Part shown: positions 23,889 through 33,703 of the stretch, one piece after another
Numbering within the stretch: the first letter of the stretch is position 1
Layout of the letters: each line of letters starts with the position of its first letter
Source of the DNA: an uncultured Methanobrevibacter sp.
Lineage (GTDB): Archaea > Methanobacteriota > Methanobacteria > Methanobacteriales > Methanobacteriaceae
DNA length: 33,703 nucleotides
Direction of reading: 5' to 3'
Assembly: GCA_900318035.1 (NCBI GenBank)
Contig: ONJC01000025.1
Span: forward strand, 1 to 33,703
Position numbers and translations under genes: made by a program
The notes under the pieces: generated by a model
What the model saw: only the letters and a program-made list of their open reading frames with translations
Database searches by the model: none
What the model was told of the DNA's origin: nothing

Positions 23889-24410
23889 TTACCATCTGCT
23901 AAAACCGCTTGTGCTGTTGCCAGATCCCATGCTATTTATTATGCTTTTACAGTGGCTTATGAAGTAATCACTGTTTTCATAACTGATGTTGTTACCTGTA
24001 AGCATGTAGTTCTGCTTGTTTTTATTAAAGAAAATGTCTGCACTATATGAATCAGGACCTTCCTTGTAAAGGTAGTATGTTGTTTCACCGTTTTCAGTAA
24101 TAGTTTGATTGGATGTGTATTCGCCCTGATTTAGACCATTCACTATATCTGATATTGTCTTGCCGTTATCAATTTTATATAGATAAATTGTCATATTATG
24201 GCTTGGATCTGCATAGCTTACGGTAGTGTCATTGATTTGAGTTTTATTGAAGCTATCCAAACTGGGCAGACTTGCATTCACGGCATTTGCACCATTGCCT
24301 TTGGCCGCATCATTTGTATCTGAATCGTTCAAATGCAAATTTTCTGCGGCAACATTAATGCCGACATATGCAATAATCAAAATTACAAGTAATGCATAAA
24401 GTTTTTTCAT
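23889..24410 (-). CDS. Small secreted or membrane-anchored protein, function unknown
   Basis: A 173-residue protein with an N-terminal hydrophobic segment (KKLYALLVILIIAYVGINVAA) acting as a signal or anchor. A low-complexity Asn/Asp/Ala linker follows, then an outward domain of about 120 residues containing PSHNMTIYLYKIDNGKTISD and TITENGETTYYLYKEG. Many N-x-S/T sites suggest glycosylation. The C-terminus is Gly/Ser/Asn-rich. AGGTGA precedes the ATG. It may resemble small cell-surface proteins often found in these methanogens; no specific family is recognised. Its promoter region contains a 20-bp direct repeat flanking the TATA-like box. Confidence 0.65.
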   Translation of the reverse strand: MKKLYALLVILIIAYVGINVAAENLHLNDSDTNDAAKGNGANAVNASLPSLDSFNKTQINDTTVSYADPSHNMTIYLYKIDNGKTISDIVNGLNQGEYTSNQTITENGETTYYLYKEGPDSYSADIFFNKNKQNYMLTGNNISYENSDYFISHCKSIINSMGSGNSTSGFSRW

Positions 24411-24446
24411 TATTATTTCACCTGATTAATGTTATTTAATTTAAAG

Positions 24447-24494
24447 TATATAATCATTAGGTATATATTTAAACTATATAATCATTAGGTATAT
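24447..24494. repeat. Two identical 20-bp direct repeats flanking a TATA-like box
   Basis: TATATAATCATTAGGTATAT occurs exactly at 24447-24466 and again at 24475-24494, 28 bp apart. Between and overlapping them is TATATTTAAA (24464-24473), placed about 26 bp from a plausible start for the minus-strand gene at 24410. This looks like a pair of operator sites or a small promoter duplication. The rest of the 283-bp gap 24411-24693 is AT-rich and holds no RNA gene that I can see. Confidence 0.6.
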
Positions 24495-24693
24495 CTTTAC
24501 AAATAAATAAATAAATATAATATTTATACTAAAAAGATTAAAATAATACATATAATTCAGTTAATTGATGTTTTAACAATTTTCGGTTGATATAATTGTG
24601 TTTAATAAAATAAATTTTTTTTTAAAAGTTGTTAAAAATAGTATACAAATAAATTCATGAATTATTAAAAAGTTTAGGAAAAATGGTGTGATT

Positions 24694-26424
24694 ATGGAAA
24701 GAAAAATGAAAATAGGTATTATTGCAGCTATTTCTATAATAGCTCTATTTGCATTATCATTATGGATTTCCTCCATACCTGCCAACGAGAATAATGCCAT
24801 CAGGTTCGGCATATTGACACTGCTGCCTCCTCTTGTAGCTATCGGTTTGGCATTCATTACAAAGGAAACTATATTGTCCTTGTTTTTAGGTGTGTTTGTA
24901 GGGGAATTCATGTTGTGTGTAAATGATTTGAACATTATCTCCACAATAATCAACGCATTCCTTCAATTGGGCGCTCAGGTCATTTCCTGTATGGCAGACC
25001 CATGGAATGCAGGAATTATCCTTCAGTGTTTGCTTATAGGAGGGGTAATTCAATTGGTTACCAAAATGGGAGGGGCAAAGGCATTGGCCGATGCATTTGC
25101 AAAAAGAGCCAATACTCCCAGAAAAGCTCAATTGTTTACCTGGATGTTAGGATTATGCGTATTTTTTGATGACTATGCAAACTCTTTGATTGTCGGTCCG
25201 ATCATGAGGCCTGTTATGGACAAGCTCAAAGTATCAAGGCAAAAACTGGCATTTGTAGTTGACGCAACTGCAGCGCCTGTAGCTGGAATTGCAATCATCT
25301 CAACATGGATTGGTTTGGAAATCAGTTTAATCGCTGCAGGATTCAAGTCTGTCGGCGCAACCAACATTACAGGTTTCGGAATATTTCTGCAGACCATCCC
25401 ATACAGATTCTATAACATATTCATCTTAATATTCATCGTGATTTCCGCATTAACATTATACGAATTCGGTCCTATGAAGAAGGCTGAACAGGAAGCACGT
25501 AAAAGAACAGAAATAGAAAAAGTCGCAGAAGCACCAGGTTTTGATGAAGTAAAACCTGTTGAAGGAATTAAACTGTCCGTTTGGAACGCAATTATTCCAA
25601 TCGGAACGCTGATTGTCGGAGCACTCCTTGCATTCTACTGGAGCGGATACACTGCCATTTTAGGCGGACAAGATCAGACATTAATTACATTAATGAAAAC
25701 AGCTCCATTATCATTCAAAGGTGTTTTTGAAGCCCTTTCAGCATCAGATGCGTCTGTAGCACTTTTCCAGGCAGCGCTACTAGCTTCAATCGTAGCTATT
25801 GTGATGGCGGTAGGCGAGCAAATACTCTCAATAGAAGATGCAATCTCTGAATGGATTGGCGGAATGAAAACCATTGTCATAACAGGTGTAATCCTGCTTC
25901 TCGCATGGTCCCTTGGAGGAGTAATCGGAGAGATAGGTACCGCTGATTATCTGGTAGGAGTATTGAGCGGATCAATACCTCAGTTTATTGTGCCTACACT
26001 GGTCTTTGTATTGGGAGCATTGATATCATTTGCAACAGGTACAGCATACGGTACAATGAGTATCCTCATGCCTCTGGCCATACCGCTGGGATGGGCAGTA
26101 AGTACAGGAGATATGAACTTCACAATCGTGTGTACAAGCGGAGTGCTTACCGGAGCAATTTTCGGAGACCACTGTTCACCGATTTCAGATACAACAATTC
26201 TCTCTTCAATGGGAACAAGCTGTAACCACATAGACCACGTTCAAACACAAATCTACTATGCTGTTTTCGTTGCTTGTATTGCAATATTTATAGGTTACAT
26301 CCCTGCGGCATTCGGCGTGCCATGGTTTGTCTGCATTCCTGCAGGTATTGTTGTAATGTTTGTCGGACTGAAAATACTGGGTGAGAAAGTGGACTTTGAA
26401 GAAGTTGATGAGACAACCTCATAA
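24694..26424 (+). CDS. NhaC-family Na+/H+ antiporter
   Basis: A 576-residue integral membrane transporter with about 11-12 hydrophobic segments. The C-terminal signature GDHCSPISDTTILSSMGTSC followed by NHIDHVQTQIYYA is diagnostic of the NhaC family, as are CVFFDDYANSLIVGPIMRPV and ATAAPVAGIAIISTWIG. It exchanges Na+ for H+ across the cytoplasmic membrane; in methanogens this links the sodium gradient from methanogenesis to pH and sodium balance. Some relatives exchange organic acids or amines, so the substrate is not certain. GGTGTGAT at 24685-24692 sets the ATG at 24694. It is monocistronic; a long T-run at 26434-26444 follows. Confidence 0.88.
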   Translation: MERKMKIGIIAAISIIALFALSLWISSIPANENNAIRFGILTLLPPLVAIGLAFITKETILSLFLGVFVGEFMLCVNDLNIISTIINAFLQLGAQVISCMADPWNAGIILQCLLIGGVIQLVTKMGGAKALADAFAKRANTPRKAQLFTWMLGLCVFFDDYANSLIVGPIMRPVMDKLKVSRQKLAFVVDATAAPVAGIAIISTWIGLEISLIAAGFKSVGATNITGFGIFLQTIPYRFYNIFILIFIVISALTLYEFGPMKKAEQEARKRTEIEKVAEAPGFDEVKPVEGIKLSVWNAIIPIGTLIVGALLAFYWSGYTAILGGQDQTLITLMKTAPLSFKGVFEALSASDASVALFQAALLASIVAIVMAVGEQILSIEDAISEWIGGMKTIVITGVILLLAWSLGGVIGEIGTADYLVGVLSGSIPQFIVPTLVFVLGALISFATGTAYGTMSILMPLAIPLGWAVSTGDMNFTIVCTSGVLTGAIFGDHCSPISDTTILSSMGTSCNHIDHVQTQIYYAVFVACIAIFIGYIPAAFGVPWFVCIPAGIVVMFVGLKILGEKVDFEEVDETTS

Positions 26425-26539
26425 ACTTCCATTTCTTTTTTTTTGATTTATAATATATCCTTAAATAATTATATTCACTTGTTTTTAAATTAGTTTCCTA
26501 GTTAACTATTTAAAATCAGCTTATTTTTCCTTTAAAAAC

Positions 26540-26555
26540 AAATATTTAAATATTT
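26540..26555 (+). promoter_or_regulatory. Palindromic TATA region of the giant adhesin gene
   Basis: AAATATTTAAATATTT is a perfect 16-bp palindrome containing a strong TATA element. It predicts a start near 26573 and a leader of about 60 nt ending in the Shine-Dalgarno at 26626-26633. The 213-bp gap 26425-26637 otherwise holds only the T-run after the antiporter gene. Confidence 0.5.
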
Positions 26556-26625
26556 TTTTTAAAAGATATTTTTAATGAGTAGATAATTTACTAATTATTT
26601 ACTTGATTAACTTAACAATTTAAAA

Positions 26626-26640
26626 GGAGGTGAGAATACG
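26626..26640 (+). promoter_or_regulatory. Strong Shine-Dalgarno facing ACG instead of ATG
   Basis: GGAGGTGA (26626-26633) is the strongest ribosome-binding site in the window. Four bases later, where ATG is expected, stands ACG (26638-26640), followed in frame by AAAAACAAGTTAATC (KNKLI). The next ATG, at 26662, is 28 bases from the site. This points to either an ACG start or a start codon lost by one T-to-C change. Confidence 0.75.
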
Positions 26641-29394
26641 AAAAACAAGTTAATCTTAATAATGGCAATCTTAATCCTTTTAAGTATTGGTGCTGTAAGC
26701 GCAGCCGATAACGGAACAGATAATGCTTTAGGAAATACTAATCAAAATGATGCTATAACCGCTGCAGGCGATGGAAATTTTACAGAACTTAAAAATTTTG
26801 TTATTTCTGCCCCTGGCGATATTGAACTTGACAAAAATTATTCCTATGTCGATGGTGATGATCCGAATATTGATGAAAGCAATGGAATAAAAATTTCTAA
26901 AAGTTCAATAACAATTGATGGAAAAAACAATTATATTGACGCGCAGCATAAGTCAAGAATATTTACAGTTGAAGGAGATTCTGTTATTTTAAAAAATATT
27001 AAGTTTTTAAATGCAGACCACTCTGCTGTATATGTTTTTGGTCAAAATTGTTTGATAGACAATTGTACTTTTGAAAATAACTCCAATGCAGTGGGTCTTG
27101 GAGGTGCTGTTTATTGGTATGGTGATAATGGTAAAATAATCAATTCCAATTTCAATAATAACTCTATACGTAGTGTTGATGATAGAGTATACGGTGGAGC
27201 AATTTTTTGGCGTGGAAATAACGGTAATGTGACAAACTGTAACTTCACAGATAATCATGCTGAAAAGCATGCCGGAGCAATTGCATGGGGAAATAAATGG
27301 GGTGACGATAGAGTTTCCCCTGAAGACGGATATGTAAGCAAATGTAATTTCATCAACGGATTTACTTTATATGATGGAGCTGCATTAAATTCAAACGGTA
27401 AACGATTTAAATTGATAGATTGTAATTTCACAGGCAATACTGCGGTTCATTCACCAGTTGTCATTGAAGATGATGCAGAAAATTCAAATATTTCCAATTG
27501 TAACTTTAGATTTAATAGGATTATCCATAATGATACATATAGCGTAGTTGGAATTTATTCCGCTGCTGCCGCAATGGAAATTCAGGCTCATGGCGTAACT
27601 GTTGAATACTGTAATTTCACAAACAATACTGCTGCAGGTAATTCTAATTATATTCATTTTACAGGTGCTTTAAAAGTAGATGGCGGTGCATATAATACAG
27701 TAGTGACTTATTGTAATTTCATTAACAACACTGCAGACTTATATGGAGCTGTGGAATTTCAGGCTAAAAATGGTATTATAAAATATTCCAACTTCACCAA
27801 TAACAAAGCTGTTAAAGGACAAGCCGGTGCTATTCAATGGAGTGGTGACGCTCATAATGGAACTGTGCTAGAATGTGACTTTACTAATAATTATGCTAAA
27901 TCCCATGGTGGTGCTATCTATTGGGATTCCAATAATGATGGAAAAGTCATTTCATCCAACTTCACTAATAACCGTGCGGATGATTATGGTGGTGCTATCT
28001 TTTGGAAAGGTAATAACGGAACAGTCTCTTCATCCAACTTTACTTATAACTCTGCTTTACATGCCGGTGCTATCTGTTGGGGAGAGTTAATAGGTGAGGA
28101 ATTCTATTATGATGAACATGGAAATAGAGTTGATGATGATGATGATGCATACTCTGGTTATACAAAAATAACTCAAAATGGTATTAATGGTACTGTTTCA
28201 AATTGCTGGTTTATTAATAACACTGCTGAAAATGATGCTGGTGCAATTGAATGGCGGGCTGATGACGGTAATATTTCAGAATCTCATTTCATAAATAATA
28301 CTGCTATTAATTATGAAGCTGGTGCTATTCGCTGGATTGAACAGTCAGTAGAAAATTGGACATGTATTGAAGCGGACTGGTTATTTAAGGGAGATGTTTA
28401 TAGTGGATATAATGGATCTGTTTCAAATTGCTGGTTCATTAATAACAAAGCTAAAGATTTCCATGCAGGTGCTATCGACTGGGGTGCTAAAAATGGTACA
28501 GTTTTCAATTCTACTTTCATCAATAATGCTGCTGAAAATGGTAGGTTTGGTGGAGCCATATATTGGCATAATCTCTTTGGTAATGTAACTCAATGTGAGT
28601 TTATTAATAACACTGCTAAACGGGGTGGTGCTATCCAATGGGAAGATAAACCAGGTACCTCATCATACGGTTATCTGTCTTGTTCCAATTTCACCAATAA
28701 CTCCGCTACCGAACACGGTGGAGCTATTTTTTGGTCTTCAACAAATGGAAATATAACTGATAATTGTATTTTCATTAATAATAGAGCAGGTGAAACTGCG
28801 GGAGCTATTAGGATTCAAGGTAATGATGTAAATATTAATGATAATTGTATTTTCTTTAATAATACTGCTAAAAAGGGTGGTGCTATTAAAATTGATGGTG
28901 ATCGTCCTAATATAAGTGATAACTGTTATTTCATCAATAATACTGCTGAAGAAGAAGGTGGTGCTATTCATTCATTTGGTTATGGTACTCATATCTATGA
29001 TAACTGTTATTTCATCAATAACACTGCAACTAATAATGCGGGTGCTATTTTCCTAATTTTCCTAGAAAGGGAAAATCAACATATTGAAAATGCAAGCTTT
29101 GAAGGAAACACTGCTAAAAATGGTGGTGCTATTAAAATTCAAGGTAGAGATATAAAAATTGATAATAACTGTATTTTCTTTAATAATACTGCTTATGAAA
29201 ATGGTGGTGCTATTAAAATTGATGGTGATAGTGTTAATATAGATGATAATTGTCGTTTCATCAATAACACTGCTATAAATGGTGGTGCTATTCATTCATT
29301 TGGTTATGGTACTCATATCTATGATAACTGTTATTTCATCAATAACACTGCAACTAATAATGCGGGTGCTATTTTCCTAAAATCAACACATTGA
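26638..29394 (+). CDS. Adhesin-like surface protein, N-terminal beta-helix part
   Basis: The frame gives 918 residues from ACG 26638, or 910 from ATG 26662. With the ACG start the N-terminus is a textbook signal peptide (KNKLILIMAILILLSIGAVSAAD); the ATG start loses its positive end. The mature part is a right-handed parallel beta-helix built from dozens of repeats of the NCxFxNNTAxxxGGAI type, as in methanogen adhesin-like proteins and bacterial Pmp proteins. Ladder residues are Asn, Gly and small hydrophobics, and many N-x-S/T sites occur. It ends at TGA 29392-29394 just after GAIFLKSTH, yet matching adhesin sequence continues in another frame (29381-33703). The gene is therefore probably frameshifted. 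Likely role: attachment to partners or plant or host surfaces. Confidence 0.8.
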   Translation, partial: TKNKLILIMAILILLSIGAVSAADNGTDNALGNTNQNDAITAAGDGNFTELKNFVISAPGDIELDKNYSYVDGDDPNIDESNGIKISKSSITIDGKNNYIDAQHKSRIFTVEGDSVILKNIKFLNADHSAVYVFGQNCLIDNCTFENNSNAVGLGGAVYWYGDNGKIINSNFNNNSIRSVDDRVYGGAIFWRGNNGNVTNCNFTDNHAEKHAGAIAWGNKWGDDRVSPEDGYVSKCNFINGFTLYDGAALNSNGKRFKLIDCNFTGNTAVHSPVVIEDDAENSNISNCNFRFNRIIHNDTYSVVGIYSAAAAMEIQAHGVTVEYCNFTNNTAAGNSNYIHFTGALKVDGGAYNTVVTYCNFINNTADLYGAVEFQAKNGIIKYSNFTNNKAVKGQAGAIQWSGDAHNGTVLECDFTNNYAKSHGGAIYWDSNNDGKVISSNFTNNRADDYGGAIFWKGNNGTVSSSNFTYNSALHAGAICWGELIGEEFYYDEHGNRVDDDDDAYSGYTKITQNGINGTVSNCWFINNTAENDAGAIEWRADDGNISESHFINNTAINYEAGAIRWIEQSVENWTCIEADWLFKGDVYSGYNGSVSNCWFINNKAKDFHAGAIDWGAKNGTVFNSTFINNAAENGRFGGAIYWHNLFGNVTQCEFINNTAKRGGAIQWEDKPGTSSYGYLSCSNFTNNSATEHGGAIFWSSTNGNITDNCIFINNRAGETAGAIRIQGNDVNINDNCIFFNNTAKKGGAIKIDGDRPNISDNCYFINNTAEEEGGAIHSFGYGTHIYDNCYFINNTATNNAGAIFLIFLERENQHIENASFEGNTAKNGGAIKIQGRDIKIDNNCIFFNNTAYENGGAIKIDGDSVNIDDNCRFINNTAINGGAIHSFGYGTHIYDNCYFINNTATNNAGAIFLKSTH

Positions 29395-29443
29395 AAATGC
29401 AAGCTTCACTGGAAACACTGCAGTTTTAGGTGGTGCAATCTTC
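28813..29443 (+). repeat. 324-bp tandem duplication inside the beta-helix region
   Basis: Unit A starts at 28813 and unit B at 29137, 324 bp (108 codons) apart, both beginning ATTCAAGG. Within them 28957-29056 and 29281-29380 are identical over 100 bp. Unit B then differs from unit A by a net loss of 17 bases, and the reading frame breaks exactly there. The identity of the 100-bp core against looser flanks suggests recent duplication or gene conversion. Confidence 0.88.
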
Positions 29444-32400
29444 ATTAAAGCAAATGATATTACCATAGATTTAGCTTTCTTCGACAATAACAATGCAACC
29501 AGTGGTTCTGCCATTTATAAAACTTCAGGTGCAAATGGCTTTAAAATTTCAAATACTCTATTTGAAAGAAACCAGGCACATAGTAAAGAAATTACCATTG
29601 ATATTGAAGGCAATAGAACTTATGCGCTAGCTGATGTAACAGTTAAGATTTCATTGGTAGCTAATGACAATATTGCTAATGCTATCTGGAACGATGGTGG
29701 TTTAAACACTATTGAATTGAAAAATATCTCATGTGAGTTTTCACTTGACAGTCAAGGACGTGAATTGAAACAGTTCAATGTAGGTGACTATTATGCACCT
29801 ACCGGTGATTCATATGACGGTGATGATAAGCTCTGGCAGAATCCTTTGGAGGATGCTCAACTTATAGATATCATTATCAAGAATCAGAATAATGTTACAA
29901 TATATAACGTTACAGCAGGTACAGTTGAAGAAAGTACTAGAAAAGGTATTCTTCAGGCATTGCCTGATGATAGAGGTCTTACCGTAACAAAAACTGACGG
30001 ATCAATTACCATCAAATTCGAAAATCTCGAAGCAGGCAAATATAGTGTTGATGCAGTCCACAAAGAGGATGCATACTATAAGGAAGTTGCAAATAGTGAC
30101 TCATTTGTAATATATAATCTGACTGTAAACAAGACAACCGATGATGTTTTAGTTGTTGTCGGTCAGAATGTAACATATACTATTACATTATCCAACGATG
30201 GCGACCAGAATATATCTGATATTTTGGTAAATGAGTTATTGCCTAAAGATTGTTTTGAATTATTGAATTATTCAACAGCCTGGTTCGGATATCCTTCCGG
30301 AGCTGAAGATATTCCTGGATATTTAGGAAATTGGAGTGTAACCGCTGATGGTATTAGTATTGTAAATAATAGAGATTCATTGAATTCAGTAATTGGACCT
30401 CATGAATCTGTTGTTCTTACATTAGTATACAAAGCAACCAAAGAGGGCAAATACAAAAACATTATTGCGGTTTATTCAGATTCACCGGATATTATTGAAG
30501 TGAATTCTGACAATGAAACTGTTGTCGTTCCTGTTAGATTGAATGTTACCAAACAAGCCAATGTCACTAAAGTTGCCAATAATTCACTGGTAAACTACAC
30601 CATTTTAGTCAACAATACAAGCATTGTCAATATCACTGTATTTAACCTGACAGTCAGTGGAGACGATATAATTTACAGTGTTAAAGATAGTGATGTAACG
30701 GACATAAAAATTAACGGAACCAATTCATTTATTGTTTATGGAGTAAACGCTTCCAGTACTGTTAATGGCAATGAGGTTATATTCACTGCGGGTTCCGGAT
30801 ACAGTTTAAGTTATCTGGTGATATATGAGGATGGAACCAACATCACATACTTCTCTGACAATGAGGTAAGGTATGTGTTTAATAACGTTCAAATAACTGC
30901 TGATGATATCGTAACAGCATATGAAACTTACACTATCGATGCAACTAATGTAACTGTAGTCGACAAGTTGCCTGAAGGTTTGGATTATGTCAGTGCTACA
31001 AACGCTACTGGTGTTTGCTTGAAATTATCTGATGACAGCAAGACTTTAACATGGACAATTGACAATTTAACCGATTATATCAGGTTAAACGTCATTGCAA
31101 ATGTTAATACTGCAGTTGCAGGTAAAAACTTGACAAACAATGTTACTGCAAACTGTAATGAGAACAAGACTCCTGTATCTGATAACGCTACTGTTACTGT
31201 TATGCCTGTTATCCTGGATGTCACCAAAATAGCAGATCTTGATATTGTCTCAAACAGTTCCTTGGTAAACTACACAATCACAGTTAAAAATACTGGAATG
31301 TTCAATGCAACAAAAGTCAGCATTGTTGATACCCTACCGGACAACCTGACTTATGTTAAAGGTAACTGGGGCATTATTGAAGCCAATGGAGCTGATATTC
31401 GTGAAATTTCTGATTTAATATGGGAGGTTTCCAATATAATAAACGGCAGTTATGTAAGCATCTGGCTGGCCGTCACTGTCAATACCAGTGAAATTGGTAA
31501 CATTACAAATGTCGTCAGTGTCAATTCCAAGGAAAACAAGACCAATGTAACAGACAATGAAACCATTGAGGTTGTTCCTATTAAACTGAATGTTACAAAA
31601 GTTGTTCAAAAACCTGTTGAAGAAGAGAATTCAGTTTTCATTAACGGTTCAGAAATTACATTCATAATTTGTATAAGCAATATTTGTGATGTCTTGGTTT
31701 ACAATGCAACTGTTGTCGATGAATTGCCTGAAGGTCTGGTTTATAAAGGATATGATGTTGGTGATCAATCAAGAATCATAGGTTTTGAAAATATTGATAA
31801 TAAAACCGTAACATTGATTATTGATTGTCTGGATATTGATGAAAAAATGTACATCTGGATAACTGCTCAAGCTATCAAATCAGGTAATTTGACCAATAAT
31901 GTTACTGTTAATTGTAATGAGAACAAGACTCCTGTAACTGATAATGCTACTGTTGAAATTGTTCCTGTAGTTTTAGAAATTAACAAGACCGCAAATGTTG
32001 CTGTTGTTGGAAACAATTCATTGGTAAACTACACCATTACAGTTAAAAATACCATTAAACATGATTTGACTGACTTGGTAATCTGTGATGAATTGCCTGT
32101 GGGTTTAATATTTGTAGAGGATGCAACTTCTGGCTGGTCTTACAATCCGTCTACTCGTGTTATTTCATGGAACTTAACCAGGTTAGATGCCGGTGATATT
32201 CATGAATATTATGTTGTTGTTCGTACCAATGGTACTGGTGTGATGACTAATAAAGTGAATGTTACTTGTGTTGAGAACAGAACTGAGGTCAAAAATACTA
32301 CAAACATAACTGTTGAACCGGTCAATTTAACTATTGTAAAAACAGCAACTCCTGGTGAGGTTTTCATTGATGAAAATGTCACTTTCACAATTACTGTTAC

Positions 32401-33703
32401 TAATTTGGGTAAAGTCAAAGCAACAGACATCAATATAACAGACATTCTGTATGAAGCATTCGCATTTGATGGTGTTAGTGCAAACGGAACTTTCAAATAT
32501 GATGATAAATACAGAACTATTGTTTGGAACATTGCCGAATTGGCAAGTGGTTCAAGCATCAGCGTCTGCTATAATGTTACAGTCCTGGAAAACGGTACTT
32601 TACCTAACGTGGCTACTGTAGTATGCAAGGAAAATACAACCGAAGTATCCAATGAAACCAATGTTACCGTAAACTTATATCCTTCATTAGTAAATGGAGA
32701 GAATGTAACTTATCCTTACGGAACTCCTATTAAGGTAGATTATAACAGTACAAATGCCACCGGCGTTATTTACGAAATCTACGATAAGGATGGTAAATTG
32801 GTTGATAATGGTACTGTCGGTCCTAATGGTACTATTGATGTTAAATTGTTGCCTGTTGGAAACTACACAGTTTATTGGAACAATACCGTAGACAGTAAAC
32901 ATACTCCTGCGACAAACACTTCCAATATTGAAATCACTCCACTTCCTTCCGCTGTTGAAGGTGTAGATGTGATTGTTCCTTACGGCACTCCTATCGAAGT
33001 GGATTATAACAGTACTAATGCCACTGGCGTTACTTATGAAATCTACGATAAGGATGGTAAAATGGTTGCTAATGGTACTGTCGGTCCTAATGGTACTATT
33101 GACGTTAAACAGTTACCTGTTGGCAATTATACTGTGAACTGGACTACGGTTGTTGACAGCAATCATATTAATGCAACTAACTCTTCAACAATTGAAGTTT
33201 TACCGATTCCTACAACTACTACTGTTGGCAATGCAACCGGTTATCCTGGTGAAGAGGTTACCATTCCGGTTAATGTTACTGCAGAAGATGGAAATCCAAT
33301 CAACGGTAATGTAACCATTACTTTGCCTGATGGAACCAACAAGACTGTGGAAATAATTAACGGAACCGGAACTACTACTTGGACTATTCCTGATGATTAT
33401 GTTCCTGGTGACTATCCGGACAATGCAAGTTATCCGGGTAATGAAACTTACTTGCCTTCTAAAGGTACTGGTGTTGTTACTGTGTTGCCGATTCCGACTA
33501 ATACTACTGTGGGTAATGTGACTGGTTATCCTGGTGATGAGGTTACCATTCCTGTTAATGTTACTGCAGACGATGATAAACCGTTCAATGGTAATGTTAC
33601 AATAACTTTGCCTGATGGTTCTAATAAGACTGTGGAAATTGTTAATGGTACTGGAAACACTACCTGGACTATTCCGGACGATTATGTTCCTGGAACTTAC
33701 CCG
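29381..33703 (+). CDS. Adhesin-like surface protein, C-terminal part (shifted frame, runs off the window)
   Basis: A frame open from 29381 (after TAA at 29378-29380) to the window end, at least 1,441 codons, with no early start codon or ribosome site, so it belongs to the gene at 26638. It opens with the end of the beta-helix (QHIENASFTGNTA, LGGAIFIKAND). About six DUF11-type domains follow, starting near 30119, 30537, 31209, 31583, 31969 and 32323, with phrases such as NSLVNYTITVKNT and DELPEGL. Two 88-residue units (PYGTPIKVDYNSTNATGV, from about 32714 and 32978) come next, then Ig-like units of 95 residues (from about 33203 and 33488; TGYPGEEVTIPVNVTA). It is extracellular and rich in N-x-T sites. 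The cell-wall anchor lies beyond the window. Confidence 0.82.

Noticed and set aside
27875..28638. Alternative-frame proteins inside the adhesin
   Set aside because: They arise from the repetitive composition of the beta-helix coding sequence and have no ribosome sites.
32690..33703. Repeats at the window end as a CRISPR array
   Set aside because: The repeats are 264 and 285 bp, in frame and encode Ig-like units; there are no short repeat-spacer units.

Overview
This looks like a piece of a Methanobrevibacter-type methanogen chromosome (Methanobacteriales). The DNA is AT-rich. It carries an NADPH:F420 oxidoreductase gene, the archaeal route into the shikimate pathway (ADH synthase plus type II dehydroquinate synthase), pantoate kinase, an archaeal CCA-adding enzyme, GGTGAT-like Shine-Dalgarno sites, TATA-box promoters, and a very large adhesin-like surface protein. 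The genus is inferred from gene content, not from a search.

Layout: (1) 1-5641, housekeeping: the end of an unknown gene, pantoate kinase and an overlapping SAM methyltransferase, then a tight four-gene operon aroA'-aroB'-thpR-cca. (2) 5695-8939: an Rpn/PD-(D/E)XK-type protein with a tandem-repeat tail on the minus strand, a small orphan protein, then DUF2284 - npdG - a short protein resembling the MutH/Sau3AI C-terminal domain. (3) 9067-12008: five consecutive genes for small membrane-anchored proteins, four of them with one Ig-like domain, all with a Ser-rich linker and a different C-terminal tail. The third is broken by a stop codon, and a sixth copy sits at 19334. (4) 12313-19175: a TIGR04076 protein, a secreted multi-Ig protein, a CAT-like acyltransferase with an altered active site, a CoA-disulfide-reductase-like flavoprotein next to an Mrp/NBP35 ATPase, an SseB-like protein next to an MsrA-MsrB fusion, and two small orphans. 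(5) 19981-21187: an operon of three more SseB-like proteins. (6) 21395-26424: ketopantoate reductase, a GNAT/zinc-ribbon protein, a small secreted protein and an NhaC antiporter. (7) 26638-33703 (running off the end): a giant adhesin-like gene whose expected ATG reads ACG behind a strong Shine-Dalgarno, and whose reading frame is broken next to a 100-bp perfect repeat.

Functional links: pantoate kinase and ketopantoate reductase, at opposite ends of the window, both belong to archaeal CoA synthesis. MsrAB, the CoADR-like flavoprotein and Mrp suggest redox and Fe-S upkeep in a strict anaerobe. The Ig-protein array and the adhesin suggest a surface repertoire that changes by duplication, tail replacement and loss-of-function mutation.

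The best candidates for something undescribed are the anchor-Ig-variable-tail array (with an apparent ochre mutation in one member), the clustered SseB-like proteins behind a 12-bp inverted repeat, the orphan MutH/Sau3AI-like domain, and the adhesin with its combined ACG start and frameshift. No tRNA, rRNA, CRISPR array or insertion sequence was seen.
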